The notes beneath the pieces were generated by a model. That model had not been told where the DNA came from. It ran no database searches and saw only the letters and a program-made list of their open reading frames with translations. The position numbers were made by a program, and so were the translations under genes. A DNA stretch of 64,000 nt from Reticulitermes speratus. Its lineage: Eukaryota > Arthropoda > Insecta > Blattodea > Rhinotermitidae. Positions 21,846 to 31,850 of the stretch are shown piece by piece (positions within the stretch are counted from its first letter, which is position 1; the number at the start of each line of letters is the position of its first letter). The stretch covers positions 17,650,733 to 17,714,732 of the forward strand of contig JAJKFL010000039.1 of NCBI GenBank assembly GCA_021186555.1. The letters run 5' to 3'.

Positions 21846-23004
21846 ATATGCCATGTAAGCTTACGTAATGAGTCTTCATCAGTTACCCACACAATATGCT
21901 ATCAAATGAGAGTGCTTTTGAATGATAAATTCTTGACGGTCTTGAAAATTTATCGTGGCCGATTTTAAGGCACTATTCCTACATTCGCAGGGGAGGGGGT
22001 GCGCCTCAGGCTGTATTTGCAGTCGCACGAAACCGCACTACGAATATTGCCGCCAATGTAGCAGTCCGACACTGGACTAATTCTGGGATCGATGACCCAG
22101 CATCCCATGCGCCAGAATGCAGGTCGGTCTGGCGGACCGCAGCTTAGCGGCGAGGTCGACGACCTCTATGCTTGGAAAGTTGCTCCGGTGATGTCATCAA
22201 AATAAAACGGAGACCAGAGGGAGACAGAGAAAGAGAGGCGAGGTCATTGCCCTCGTTCAGCACCGCGACCCAACACGTGTGCCGTGACGTCACGGGGAGA
22301 TACCTCTGTTGCTCTAGCGCAACGCATGACTGCTAGTGGCACACATTTCAGCATAATTAAATTAGGCTTGACGGATTGCGAAGTCTAAAAAGACAGCGCA
22401 GCAGACATTATCACTAACGACTGACTTCGTGATGCAGAATCTTGCTTTAAAAGCTGAGAGTCGCCCAGTAGGTTAAAATATTCTTGAACCCGCAAGTTTA
22501 TCGCAGTGTTCACAAAATGTCTGCAATCGGACTATCCTAATCCAGCTCAATCCACTGAACAACCTCACAGCCGCTTTCTAATGGTATCTATTACATTAGT
22601 ACCCTTCCATATACGTACCCACCACCATCATATAGGAGTACTTGTTTTCGTAAGTCTGCTAGAAAATGAAATTATTGATTTAAAAAACCAAGCAAAGTAT
22701 ATTGTTTCGTTTGATCAGCAATGACCCACACAGAGTAAGGGCTACAGTTTGCACAATCAAGATTATCTTCATGGAACTATTCCACGAGTATATTTTATGA
22801 GATGTGGGCTGGCTGCAAGCCTGCCCCGGAGGGTGGGTGCTCCAAGAGATAGGGTGTGGCTTCCGTCACGGGCATCACCAGCAGCTCCGAAAAGAATGGA
22901 AGTTCACCGTGCAATCAACAGAAATAAATATTCGAAAACATCACAAGTCATTTGTATATTCGAATAAAGCAAAATATTGCATATTGATTCCATGCGTCAT
23001 TTTA
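21846..23004. other. Unassigned; GC-rich patch with CRE palindrome
   Basis: At 22000-22330 the DNA is GC-richer and holds CCGTGACGTCACGG (22283-22296, perfect palindrome around TGACGTCA) and CACGTG a few bases earlier. A promoter or repeat origin is possible. No open reading frame with family features follows. Confidence 0.35.
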
Positions 23005-23505
23005 TGCGCCTTCGCAAAATTGCGAAAAGCGACTATGAACTTCGTCATGTCCGTCTGTCCATCCGCATAGAACAACTCGGCTTCCACTGGACGGATTTTT
23101 CTGAAATTTGATATTTGGGTATTCTTCGAAAATCGATCGAGAAAATTCAAGTTTCGCTAAAATCTAACAAGAATGACGGGTACTTTACGTGGAGACCTAT
23201 GTACATTTATGATATCTCGCTGAATTCTTCTTCGAATGATAAATATTTCAGACAAAAGTTGTAGAGAAAATCAAAACACGTTTTATGTTCACTAACGTTT
23301 TTCCGAAAATCGTGCCGTGGAAGAATATGGTACAGCCAGACAGGCCACAGATGACACTATAATGCTGCGCATGCACATTGCATGCAGGATAACTAAGGCT
23401 ACAGACACACACTCGGAATATGTCATACTTATTGCTTTTCCACGACAACAATGGTTTCGGGAATGTGCCTCAATGTTACATTTATACGTACATTGCCTGT
23501 CTTGT
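23005..23505 (+). mobile_element. Fold-back repeat family, copy 2
   Basis: Close collinear copy of 18131-18672: TGCGCCTTCGCAAAATTGCG at the left, TCGGCTTCCACTGGACGGAT, CAGACAAAAGTTGTAGAG, CCAGACAGGCCACAGATGAC, CTCGGAATATGTCATACTTATTGC, TGCCTCAATGTTAC and GCCTGTCTTGT at the right. Confidence 0.75.
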
Positions 23506-23798
23506 TTGTCTATGTTTGCTTCTTCCGTCTTATAACTATGCATTTGGAGCACATGTTATAATTATTGTGCAGTGCACTCTGAGTTATCTGATCTAACAGG
23601 GCGAAACTTGGGTCGGAAAAGCCGTTAAGCCGGTTGTTGCGGGTCCGCCTCCTAGTCTAGAAATGTGAATTTATGAAGACACATTACCGAACCTTGCCAA
23701 TGTTTTAGCAGATAATAAACACTGTATAGTACAGTTTTTGTACAGAATAAGAAAATAAGATCTGAAACATATTTTAAGGCCTAAAAATATTGTGGAAG
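23506..23798. other. No gene seen
   Basis: Spacer before the SINE; no feature recognised. Confidence 0.5.
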
Positions 23799-23810
23799 CT
23801 TTCGCTACTT

Positions 23811-24074
23811 TCTTTTTTTAGGGGGGGGGGGTGAAGGGCCCCGCAGCAGATGCTACGGACACACCGCAGCCTTGAAGCTTATTGTGCAACAACGTTTTTC
23901 TGTGTAATGGAGTTCCGGTGGAATGAAATTGACAGGGGAAAACCGAAGTACTCGGGGGAAAAACCTGTCCCAATGCAACTTTGTCCACCACAAATCCCAC
24001 ATGGACTGACCCGGGATCGAACCCGGGCCAATCCGTGAGAGGCCGGCCACTAACCGCCTGAGCCATGGCACGGC
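23811..24074 (-). mobile_element. SINE family B, full length, 12-bp target duplication
   Basis: Flanked by exact CTTTCGCTACTT at 23799-23810 and 24075-24086. On the minus strand it starts GGCCGTGCCATGGCTCAGG (A box TGGCTCAGG), then CCCGGGTTCGATCCCGGG (B box GGTTCGATCC), a conserved body with CATGTGGGATTTGTGGTGG and GAGTACTTCGG, and an A-rich tail at the left end. This is the best reference copy of the family in the window. Confidence 0.92.
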
Positions 24075-24086
24075 CTTTCGCTACTT

Positions 24087-26455
24087 AATGAAGTTTGACT
24101 TGTGTCGCGTAGGCCTAACTAGGCCCAGGCTAGCTTAAGTTTTGTCGATTTGTACATGTAGTTCTGCAGGCTACATTATTGTCGTCCCAAAAAATACAGT
24201 ATAATATGTTATAAATTCTAAATTCAAATTTGTACAGAAAAATAATTCGGAATTTCTCTTTTTTGTTCCGGTGGGGACGGTTAATGCGTAGGTCGGTTGA
24301 CAGTCATATGACCGAGGGTTTACTGTACAGTTATTTGAGGCAATGGCAAACATTATACTGGTATACGAGTAATCGTTTTCATTTATTTGTAGTTTATTAA
24401 GCTCAGACTAGGTAACGTCGACATGAGGATTAAAGAATAATTAATTGGAAAGGATATGGAAGGAAGCGATCCTGACTTAGTTTGAGGTACCGTACTGTCT
24501 TGGCATTTGCCTGGAGGGACTGAGGGAGTCCACAAAAACTTTTATTCGGGACGACTTGTCTCCGGACCCGTAATTAAACAAACGGGATCTTCCGAAAACG
24601 AAACAGGAATGCTAGCCACTGGACGGCGACGTTCGATCACAGTTTCTGACATTCAAGCAGTGGCACACATAAGGTCCCCCCAGAACCCGCGGCGCGGGGG
24701 GCCGTGCGTCAGATGGACCCCCAAACGTATAGAATACTAAAATGTGTTATTGATTCTTTCGGACTGGATTCCTGTTTTTTGACACAAGGCAGTGTTGCGA
24801 GAGATCTGGTAGTAACTTTCCTAAACATTGGAGGTGTGCCTCCCATTATCGAGTCGCGGGGTGCCCCAGACCAGTTTTCTTTACCACTGCACTTAAAATA
24901 TCTCAGAATAATACCCTTTCTTACATGTCTAGAACGTCTATGAGGTCGACGCAAAATTCTGTGCAATGGGAACTGGTAGAAGTTCTTTGGCAAGGGATGA
25001 AGTGGCCGGAATGTGAGGCTGGGAACGATGGACGTAGCCGATGTAGGCATGACGGCAAAAACAGCAATCCGGACCCTATCAGGAATCTAGCCCCGTGGTT
25101 CAGTTGCGTTAGTCTGGCAGGGGGTCCAGACTTTCATAACCCGTGGGATGAGGTGTGGGGTGCTGCGATTACAGTGTATTATCGACCCGCAGTTGCATGT
25201 TCTCCACGTGGCCAGATTCACATAAAACAGTAAGAAAGAGTGAGACAGATACACACATGGGAGGAGAGAAGAATCTGCTGCCGTGTTCCACGTGTAGAAT
25301 TGCTTAGAGTGAGGGGGGGGGGGGTGGTGACGTTATGCAAGTGTGCTACAAAGAGCCGTTAGTATTGCTGTCATTCATATAGGTAAATCGTAAAATACAG
25401 CCTTTGAATTCGTGTCGGTTAGCGCCGACTGAACTGCAGAAATTGAAAACCTAAACTTGACACAAATGCAGCAAACTGGAAAACTGAACGCTAGTAGAGC
25501 ACGCGGGTTCTCTAGATGCGTTCTTTGCTGTCTCATTGTGTTTAATGTTCGTTTATTGCCGGCACTAAACTAATGACGCCGCTGATAAAATGCATACAGT
25601 TAGGCGCAATTTATTTTTGTGTTTCGTTAAACACGCGTATTAGTAATATCAAAAACGTTTCAAATTCAACTTGCAGACCCTAATAACAGTGGCGAGAGGA
25701 GGTCTGTTCTAAAGGTCAAGTCGTGCGGAAAGGCAACAACACTATACCAACAGCACAGTAGTCTCTTTCACAGCAACGCAGACGGGAAAGCTCAGTGTTG
25801 GACTTCGGTCGATCGGTGATTCTATCTGCTGCTCTGGCCCGCAGCATACGTAGCTAAGATTATTAAAACAAGTAACTCTGTGATGTATGAAACTAATAGC
25901 ATACGGCTGATTCCGTGCAAAACAGAGATTTTACTGACAACGTAAGAGGAAACAATTTTTACCAGAGAACTGTAACCGTTTTGCGACACTATTATCAGTT
26001 AAGCGGAGTGTACCCCAGCATGTTATAAAAAGGCTTCTATACATTTTGTTTTATTAATTTTGCTGTTAATGTTTTTCGGCGTCATTTTGCATATTGCAGG
26101 TACACTACGTGCAGTAGTTGCTCATATATCTAACAAATTTCACTTAAAATCTACGGCTCCTCTACTGTCTAATAGCACCATGGCAGAATATTATTATCTG
26201 TAGCAAAATTTAAGACTACGTCACATTTCTCATCGTACTTAGATCTATTACCACTTTCTCTCCCTGCCATCAACAAGACCGACAGCACAGACAGGTCAGC
26301 AGTACACTTCTTTATATCTCAAGTTTCTGCTTTGAGATTTCAACAGTTAACTTGAGGTAGGAATACGATTATGTGAAACAGGAAGCGGTTTTCACAATGT
26401 TTATTCCAACAACTGCCCAACAATAAAAGACAATAAAAAGACAGCAGTTTGTTAA
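24087..26455. other. Long unassigned stretch
   Basis: No gene recognised in 2.4 kb. At 24448-24510 is a SINE-C-like piece (GGAAGGAAGCGATCCTGAC, then GGCATTTGCCTGGAG). 24680-24710 is very GC-rich. A G-run lies at 25312-25324. Opposed frames at 24507-25233 have no recognisable domain. Confidence 0.45.
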
Positions 26456-26459
26456 TATA

Positions 26460-26715
26460 TGACACCCCTCCTACATATTTCGGCCTACCATGACCATCAT
26501 TAAGGAGGTGGTTAACAAAGTAAAGAGTAGTTATGGCTAATTACATTACAGATGTGCAGGCATGAACCTAAAATTACATGATCAAATAAAATATTTTAAA
26601 TATTTTATCGTGTAATTTTTAACACATGAATTTCAGCTTTATATCTGCACATCTGTAATGTAATTAGCCATAACTTTTTTTTTACGACCTCCCTGAAGAT
26701 GGCCATATCTGAATC
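26460..26715. repeat. Palindromic Penelope-type block with two hammerhead relics
   Basis: Arms GTTATGGCTAATTACATTAC (from about 26530) and GTAATGTAATTAGCCATAAC (to about 26675) are exact inverted copies, each extending to a 30-bp match. The centre is itself an AT-rich palindrome. Outside the arms the left side (minus strand) holds CCTCC, a decayed core, GGTC, loop, GGCCGAAATATGTA, GGAGG; the right side (plus strand) holds CCTCCCTGAAGATGGCC. These are the two halves of the hammerhead motif described at 28678-28721. Confidence 0.6.
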
Positions 26716-27624
26716 CAATCATCCTGTTTAAAATCCACTTTACTGTCATTCACGTGTCTGCTCGCTACTCCCTTCAGGGCTTCCCGCCAAGCGGTGTGCA
26801 TTCCTAATTTCCCTCCAAGCTTGTTAAATGTCTCGCCCGTCTCCTCTCTTTGATTTAACTGGTCTTATAATCCGTAAATTAATACCACAAATAACAAACG
26901 AAAGATTTACGTAGAAAGGTGCGTGTCGGAAAATACAGTTGGAAATTTCGAAAAACTCGGACGGAAGCTTGAGTACAAAGGTCACCTCACACCCGGAACG
27001 ATTACGTTGTTTCCCGGAAACATAACGCAACATTGCATAACTGCAAAACGGAAGTACCTACATGACGCCCGGTTAGAAGACGCGTAACGAATGAATCGCG
27101 AGCACGTATTTCTCTCCGAAGATACAGTAGTCCGCATTCGAAAACAAAGTTGCCCTTGTGCACGACATAAAGGTATATGGTGGAGTGGAGGTATAAGTCC
27201 ACGTATTCTTAAATGCGCTACTGGATTAAGAAAACAATTATTTTCCGAATTAATTATTTGCTGTTTCGAATTTATATTCATTTATTGCAGACACCATACG
27301 CTACATTACGTCAGAGAATATTTCTCTAAATCATCATATGAAAAAAGGTATTTTAATGGCAGTACTGCACAAGAGGGCAGCCTATTCTTGTTTTGCAGGC
27401 CAAACTCGCCTAACCACTTACCACCTGCAGTGGGCACTAGTTACGCAACCTATGCTAACCTGTCCTGTGTTGCCATCTACCTCAGAATTAAGAACTCGTT
27501 GCAGTAATTTTGAATCAATGCCCATTGACAAGCCACTGGTCAGCCTGTAAGCCATGACCACGTCAGTGCGCGCCATTTGAAAATTTTGGCCTATAGACCT
27601 CTAAAGCCTGGGGTATAAAAAATA
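26716..27624. other. No gene recognised
   Basis: A 138-codon plus frame at 27091-27507 has no known domain. It overlaps a SINE-A-like tail (ATAAAGGTATATGGTGGAGTGG and GGAGGTATAAGTCCACG near 27165-27210), so it is probably chance. Confidence 0.4.
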
Positions 27625-27795
27625 CCTAACGCCGCGGTTAAAAAATGTTTAGCCTCCTTCGTATATGGGAGGTCCCAGTTTCGATTCTGGACCCAGAGGC
27701 TGGCTGTCCCTATGTTATGTTTTTCTAATTTATCCATCCGTAATCATCTTTCCATTTGACGCTGTATAACGTTAGATAGCGTCGTTAAACAAACT
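27625..27795 (+). repeat. tRNA-related SINE, another family
   Basis: GCCGCGGTTAAAAAATG then CCAGTTTCGATTCTGG (B-box-like) and the tail CGTTAGATAGCGTCGTTAAAC, a typical SINE 3' end; a similar tail word, GCATCGTTAAATAAC, is at about 31836. The A box is not clear. Confidence 0.45.
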
Positions 27796-27900
27796 AAGAA
27801 ACATATCAACTAACACTAGTAAACACTATACCAACACATGCACTTACTATTAAAACATTAATAGTTTTAAAAAACCAAGCCCTACATATGTTTCGGCCAG

Positions 27901-28185
27901 TTGAAGGCTCGGTTTTTAGAACATCATAGATATATCAGATCCAACGAACCCAAATCAGCATACGCCCAACATATTTTGCAACATAGACATGAATATGGCC
28001 CTCTAAACAATACTATGGCATTGATCAAAACATGCAGGAAAGGTAGCTACATGAACATCCTTGAACAATATTGTATACAATTGTACCAAAAACAAGACGC
28101 CCTGATTGAGGAACAACACCCGATGGAAGAAAATGTACTATTTAAATTTATCACCCCTCCAACCCCCTCCATAACACAGGTATAA
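27901..28185 (+). CDS. GIY-YIG endonuclease C-terminus of a Penelope-like element, truncated
   Basis: Ninety-four uninterrupted codons to TAA at 28183-28185, starting directly at the junction with the inverted terminal repeat, so there is no native start. Visible features: KARFLEHHRYI (the R-x-x-EH region after the missing GIY and YIG motifs), SAYAQHIL with RHEYG, then MNILEQYCI, whose Glu is the likely metal-binding residue of the fold. This order fits the C-terminal nuclease of Penelope RT-EN proteins, which nicks target DNA for retrotransposition. The RT and the GIY...YIG start are absent, so it cannot be active. Confidence 0.75.
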   Translation: MKARFLEHHRYIRSNEPKSAYAQHILQHRHEYGPLNNTMALIKTCRKGSYMNILEQYCIQLYQKQDALIEEQHPMEENVLFKFITPPTPSITQV

Positions 28186-28677
28186 AAAACCCGATACGTA
28201 CACAACACACAAGTCAGTAGACAACCAGACGTCTTCCACCCTACACGCTACTATAGCAACAACCACCCAGCACAGGTATGTCACTCATAATAAACATAAT
28301 ACGTATATTAAAACGTATTTACACTTAACTTTTTAATTAGGAGTGATATAATTAACTAACTAGATTTATCTCTCGATAGACGGTACAACGCCATGCCAAA
28401 GCCAATATAATGCACACACAACCATCGCATACAAGAACAAGACATTAGTCGGCATAGATAAAAGAACGTACGTGCTTCACCGAAACACGCAACACAACAG
28501 TGCTTTAAACCAAGTCAGTGTTTTATTATACAGTGATCACAACAAGTGATATATATTGCCCATTGGATGTGTCTCCGATGAACGACGTGAACTTTATTGT
28601 TTTAACGGTTTTTTATATAACACCCACACATCTTATCATTAACCTATTGAACGTGATTATGCTGTGGAACGCTAGTT

Positions 28678-28721
28678 GCCCCTGATGATGGCCAGTTAGC
28701 TGGCCGAAACATATGTAGGGC
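28678..28721 (+). ncRNA. Hammerhead ribozyme, Penelope type
   Basis: Stem I GCCC (28678-28681) with GGGC (28718-28721); core CTGATGA (28682-28688); one extra T; stem II GGCCAG (28690-28695), loop TTAG, CTGGCC (28700-28705); GAA then stem III ACAT/ATGT with no loop; GTA with predicted cleavage after A28717. All conserved core bases are present. The T between core and stem II departs from the textbook motif but recurs at 26460-26715, so it seems to belong to this family. The looped-out stem III suggests it works best as a dimer. Confidence 0.7.
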
Positions 28722-28887
28722 TTGGTTTTTTAAAACTATTAATGTTTTAATAGTAAGTGCAGGTGTTGGTATAGTGTTTACTGTGTTAATAAACATGCAC
28801 GGTGAAAATAATATTAAGTATATAAACTAAGTTTGATATAATCTTCATTGATAAATTAAGCTCTTCAAAAAATTCCGTATTTTAAGG

Positions 28888-29093
28888 CAGGGCTGGCCAA
28901 CATGCGGCCCTCGAGGGAAATATTTGTGGCCCTCGGTCACCTGAATAGCTTCAATAATACAAGTTAAACATAATATAATAGGTCTACAGAGCATAAATTC
29001 CAACTTTTCGATATATTTACACATTAGTGTGGCCCTCGGGCGAGTCCTTAAGAATTATGTGGCCTTCCTTTGGGTTGAATTTAGCCAGCCCTG
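28888..29093. mobile_element. hAT MITE, 206 bp
   Basis: Ends CAGGGCTGGCCAA and TAGCCAGCCCTG form terminal inverted repeats. Flanks TTTTAAGG (28880-28887) and TTTTAAGA (29094-29101) are an 8-bp target duplication with one change, as expected for hAT. Internal GCGGCCCTCGAGGG and GTGGCCCTCGGGCG are typical of hAT MITE ends. No coding capacity. Confidence 0.85.
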
Positions 29094-29099
29094 TTTTAA

Positions 29100-29140
29100 G
29101 AAACCGAAAGGTTCATCACCATATTCACAAAAGCTAGTAG
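29100..29140 (-). repeat. Short LINE 3' fragment
   Basis: AACCGAAAGGTTCATCACCATATTCACAAAAGC parallels AACCCGAAAGTTCATTACCGCATTCACAAGAGC in the LINE end at 7549-8005. Confidence 0.45.
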
Positions 29141-29190
29141 TAGGACATCTTCTACCAGTCGGACAAAATTATAGTTTCTAACTTCTTACG

Positions 29191-29525
29191 TGCGTTCGCG
29201 TAGTCGCGAAACGCTCCTATTACTTTCATAATGTCCGTCCGTCTGTCCGCATGTATCAGCGCGGCTTCCACTGGACGGCTTTCGGTGAAATTTAGTATGG
29301 AGGACTTTTATTGAAATATGTTGAGCAAATCCAAATTTTGTTATAAACGGGCAACAATATCAGGAACTTCACGTGAAGACCTAAGTACGTTTTATTGTTG
29401 TAGGCGACTTTAAATCGCCATAAGTGCGCTCTCTTCGAGTTAAATGCTATCAGGCTCTTAGGGTAGCTGAGGAGGTATGAACATTACGCGAACGCCCCAC
29501 ACTGTTACGTTATACGTAGATTGCT
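29191..29525 (+). mobile_element. Fold-back repeat family, copy 3 (shortened)
   Basis: TGCGTTCGCGTAGTCGCGAAACGC at the left, GTCCGTCCGTCTGTCCGCATG, GGCTTCCACTGGACGGC, AACTTCACGTGAAGACCTA, then TACGCGAACGCCCCACACTG and TTACGTTATACGTAGATTGC at the right. The middle third differs from copies 1 and 2. Confidence 0.65.
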
Positions 29526-29599
29526 TATTTTATTTTTTGGTAACAATCAGATGCGTTTCAATGTTATATTCCCACCTGTGCCTAAATTCCCAAATTGCT

Positions 29600-29990
29600 A
29601 TCATCATTTGAGTTCTTCTTCTTCTTCTTCTTCTTCTTCTTCTGGTCGGCGCTACAGCCCATGTAGGGCCTCGGCCTTCTTGACCACATGCCTCCATTCT
29701 TCTTTTTCCGAGGCTATGGTAAAGTATCCGTAACAAATTGGTTTTTTACGAGGTAGGGCTGTTAACCCTACGCTCAACCCCCAACCTGGAGGACCAGGGT
29801 ACCTCTCTTTGTCCGGATCATCACCCTTGACCTGCCCGGCTTGGGAGACCCTGCCAGTAGCTATGCTACCGCCAGTATAGCTCTCAGGATCATTTGACCA
29901 CGCAAGCCCCACCACTACTTCAAAGTGGAGTTACCTTCGGTGGGGATCTTCATTTGAATTACGGATCAAAAATTATTCGTGCATTTTATA
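29600..29990 (-). mobile_element. LINE 3' end with (GAA)n tail
   Basis: The minus-strand translation ends SEKEEWRHVVKKAEALHGL, then a stop, then RR and a (GAA)n tract (the TTC run at 29619-29643). DREEW...KAxALHGL-stop is the C-terminus of a second insect LINE family. Upstream (minus) lies GPPGWGLSVGLTALPRKK, related to the dispersed block at 7835-8003. The frame is open over about 87 codons, so it is younger than the other LINE pieces. Confidence 0.65.
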
Positions 29991-30412
29991 TTTCTACAGT
30001 TCCAGCTTTATGTATTTCTCGTCTCACCTTTCTTCGTTTAGTCACCCTGATGTTTGGTGAAGAATGTGCATTACGACACTGTTCGTTACGTAATGCTCAT
30101 TTCTAGTTATCCTGTCTTTCGTAGTCCAACGCCTTGTTCTCGGCAGTTACGTCTCGGCCACATTCAATCTACACACGTTCCCATTCCTCAACTTGGATGA
30201 GATATGAAGTCAACATTAAATGCGTCTTAGACAAATGGATGTCCCGATGGTAACTGAATGGCATGGTTTTAGGGCTGTGTTCAGTGGAGGGTTTTGTTGT
30301 TAGCTCTGTTGAACAAAAAATTAAGTTGTGTTGGATAATGAAATCATCCAAGATTTTGGCCCATCAGAATTAAAATGCTTAGGAAATGTCACCGCAGACG
30401 ATTGAATGGATA

Positions 30413-30456
<44 letters not shown>

Positions 30457-30890
30457 GATACAATAAAACTGATGACACAACTAACACCTTGACACACCAC
30501 TTGATTTTGTCCACTCAGAATGTGGTACATAAAAGCAATTAAACATTTGAAAACAAACATTTCAAATGTGTCACGAAACATTTGTGTAGGTTACTACAGC
30601 CTTTACCCAATCAGTGACTTTTATTTACTTCATCCAAAACTTCTTACGCCCATAAAAGTGACTCACGCCTTCAGACAAAGCGAGCGTTTCGAGGTCGAAA
30701 CGCTCGCTTCGGTGCGAAAATTTAACGTAGTCATAACATGCAGTAACGGAAATTGTGCAAAGATATGGACCACTGAAGTATGTAGTTATTAACAAGCCAA
30801 CATAATTCTTGCTGGCCTCTCCGTATTACAGACTGATACGATTCAAACACAAAGCGTAAGTTTTTGCCAAAAACTCAATATCCAGAATCA
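29991..30890. other. Unassigned, with (AT)n
   Basis: An (AT)n run at about 30415-30453. A perfect hairpin TTTCGAG/CTCGAAA type element lies near 30687-30715 (GCGAGCGTTTCGA then TCGAAACGCTCGC). No gene recognised. Confidence 0.45.
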
Positions 30891-30904
30891 CAAATAACAC
30901 AGGT

Positions 30905-31003
30905 AAAAAAAAAAATCAAATGCTTCCACAGAGTGGACCTTTTTAGTAGTGGTTGTCTGGGGATTCTGGATTTAAGTTCTGAGACCGCATGTTTGGGAAA
31001 CAC
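30905..31003. repeat. hAT terminal fragment
   Basis: Ends GCATGTTTGGGAAACACTG (to 31003), the complement of the CAGTGTTTCCCAAAC terminus typical of hAT elements and like the end at 60300. The opposite end is unclear. Confidence 0.4.
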
Positions 31004-31059
31004 TGCTTACTCGAGTTAATTTTAATCGCTGTGTAAGCCCACATTTGCTGAGGTTTCCG

Positions 31060-31213
31060 TTCGTCTGGGATATGGCGCTGCGTCGGTGGGTAATAGGACT
31101 CCGACGTTTCGAGAGAACGTAGTGCCCTCATAGGTCGATAAGTCCTAGAATTACATTCCCTCGAAACGTTGGGGTTCGATTACCCATTGAAGCAGCGTCA
31201 TATCCTAGACGAA
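31060..31213. repeat. Long hairpin repeat (60-bp arms)
   Basis: The arm at 31060-31119 (CGTCTGGGATATGGCGCTGC, then GGGTAATAGG and GACGTTTCGAG) is an imperfect inverted copy of 31154-31213 (CTCGAAACGTTGGGG, then GATTACCC and GCGTCATATCCTAGACG). The spacer is 34 bp. Minus-strand words PTQRHIPDERK resemble a repeat-borne peptide also present near 63830 (STLRNIPEERR). Confidence 0.75.
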
Positions 31214-31627
31214 GGGTATCATCAGCTGCACCGCTGCGTAAACCTAAAAAACTCGCTAAAGCGTGACCCACAAAATTTCATGTGCCCGTAAACGCGATGA
31301 GATACTGTTGAGTACGACGAGGAGCGTGGGCGTCAAGGACAAACAAATGGAAGAACATTCACTGTAGCATGAAACCGCGTGATCTGTAGCAGAAGGCAAC
31401 AAACGCACGTCAAATGGCAACGCACCAGTGGACGCTGGACTGCCTAAGTTACCAACTGGCGGTGCGGAGACAACATCCAATATGTACTGTGTAAAAACAA
31501 GTGAAGGAAGGAAGAAACGATAAGAGGAAAGAAAGAGACACGAGAAATGCGAAGAAAGCGAGAGAGAAAGAAAGAAAGAAAGAAAGAAAAGAAGAAGGAA
31601 CAATTAATGGAAAAAAGAAACAACAAA
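31214..31627. other. Unassigned, purine-rich with (GAAA)n
   Basis: A GAAA-rich run at about 31555-31592 produces Lys/Arg/Glu (plus) and Phe/Leu/Ser (minus) frames that are not genes. Confidence 0.5.
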
Positions 31628-31850
31628 AGGGGCCGTGCCATGGCTGAGGCGATTAGTCGGCGACCTCGCAACAAGAAGGCTCTGGCCGAATTCCAGGACA
31701 GTCCATGTGGGATTTGTGGTAGACGAAGAGGCACCGGAACACTTTGTCCGAGTACTTCGGTTTGCCCGTGTCAGTACCATTTCACCAATGCTCCATACTC
31801 ATTCATTGGCGATGCCTATGAAATAGAATCTTAACAACTGACTGCATCGT
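31628..31850 (+). mobile_element. SINE family B, plus orientation
   Basis: Starts GGCCGTGCCATGGCTGAGG (31631), has AGTCCATGTGGGATTTGTGG, TCCGAGTACTTCGG and CAGTACCATTTCACC in family order, and ends near GCATCGTTAAATAAC, a typical SINE tail. The B box has decayed to GGCCGAATTCCAGG. Confidence 0.75.

Larger units (their letters stand above)
27811..28790 (+). mobile_element. Penelope-like retroelement, 5'-truncated with inverted terminal repeat
   Basis: About 980 bp. The left 90 bp (27811-27900) are a near-exact inverted copy of the right end (28700-28790), both containing CCAAGCCCTACATATG in complementary sense and AACATTAATAGTTTTAA. Between them lie an open GIY-YIG endonuclease C-terminus (27901-28185), about 490 bp of non-coding DNA and a complete hammerhead motif. 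5' truncation joined to an inverted terminal-repeat piece is a known Penelope insertion form. The open frame and close arm match suggest a fairly young copy. Confidence 0.8.

Noticed and set aside
21645-21968. Met-Tyr-Val-Cys and His-Thr-Tyr repeat frames
   Set aside because: Translation of the GTAT microsatellite in three frames on both strands; no real protein.
23818-24071. Frames giving MAQAVSGRPL or MPWLRRLVAGLS at 23.8, 40.7 and 48.0 kb
   Set aside because: Translations of SINE family B heads, repeated at each copy.
27091-27507. 138-codon plus-strand gene
   Set aside because: It overlaps SINE-like sequence and has no domain or codon pattern; likely chance.
31547-31834. Basic Lys/Arg-rich protein
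   Set aside because: Caused by a (GAAA)n run joined to a SINE family B copy.
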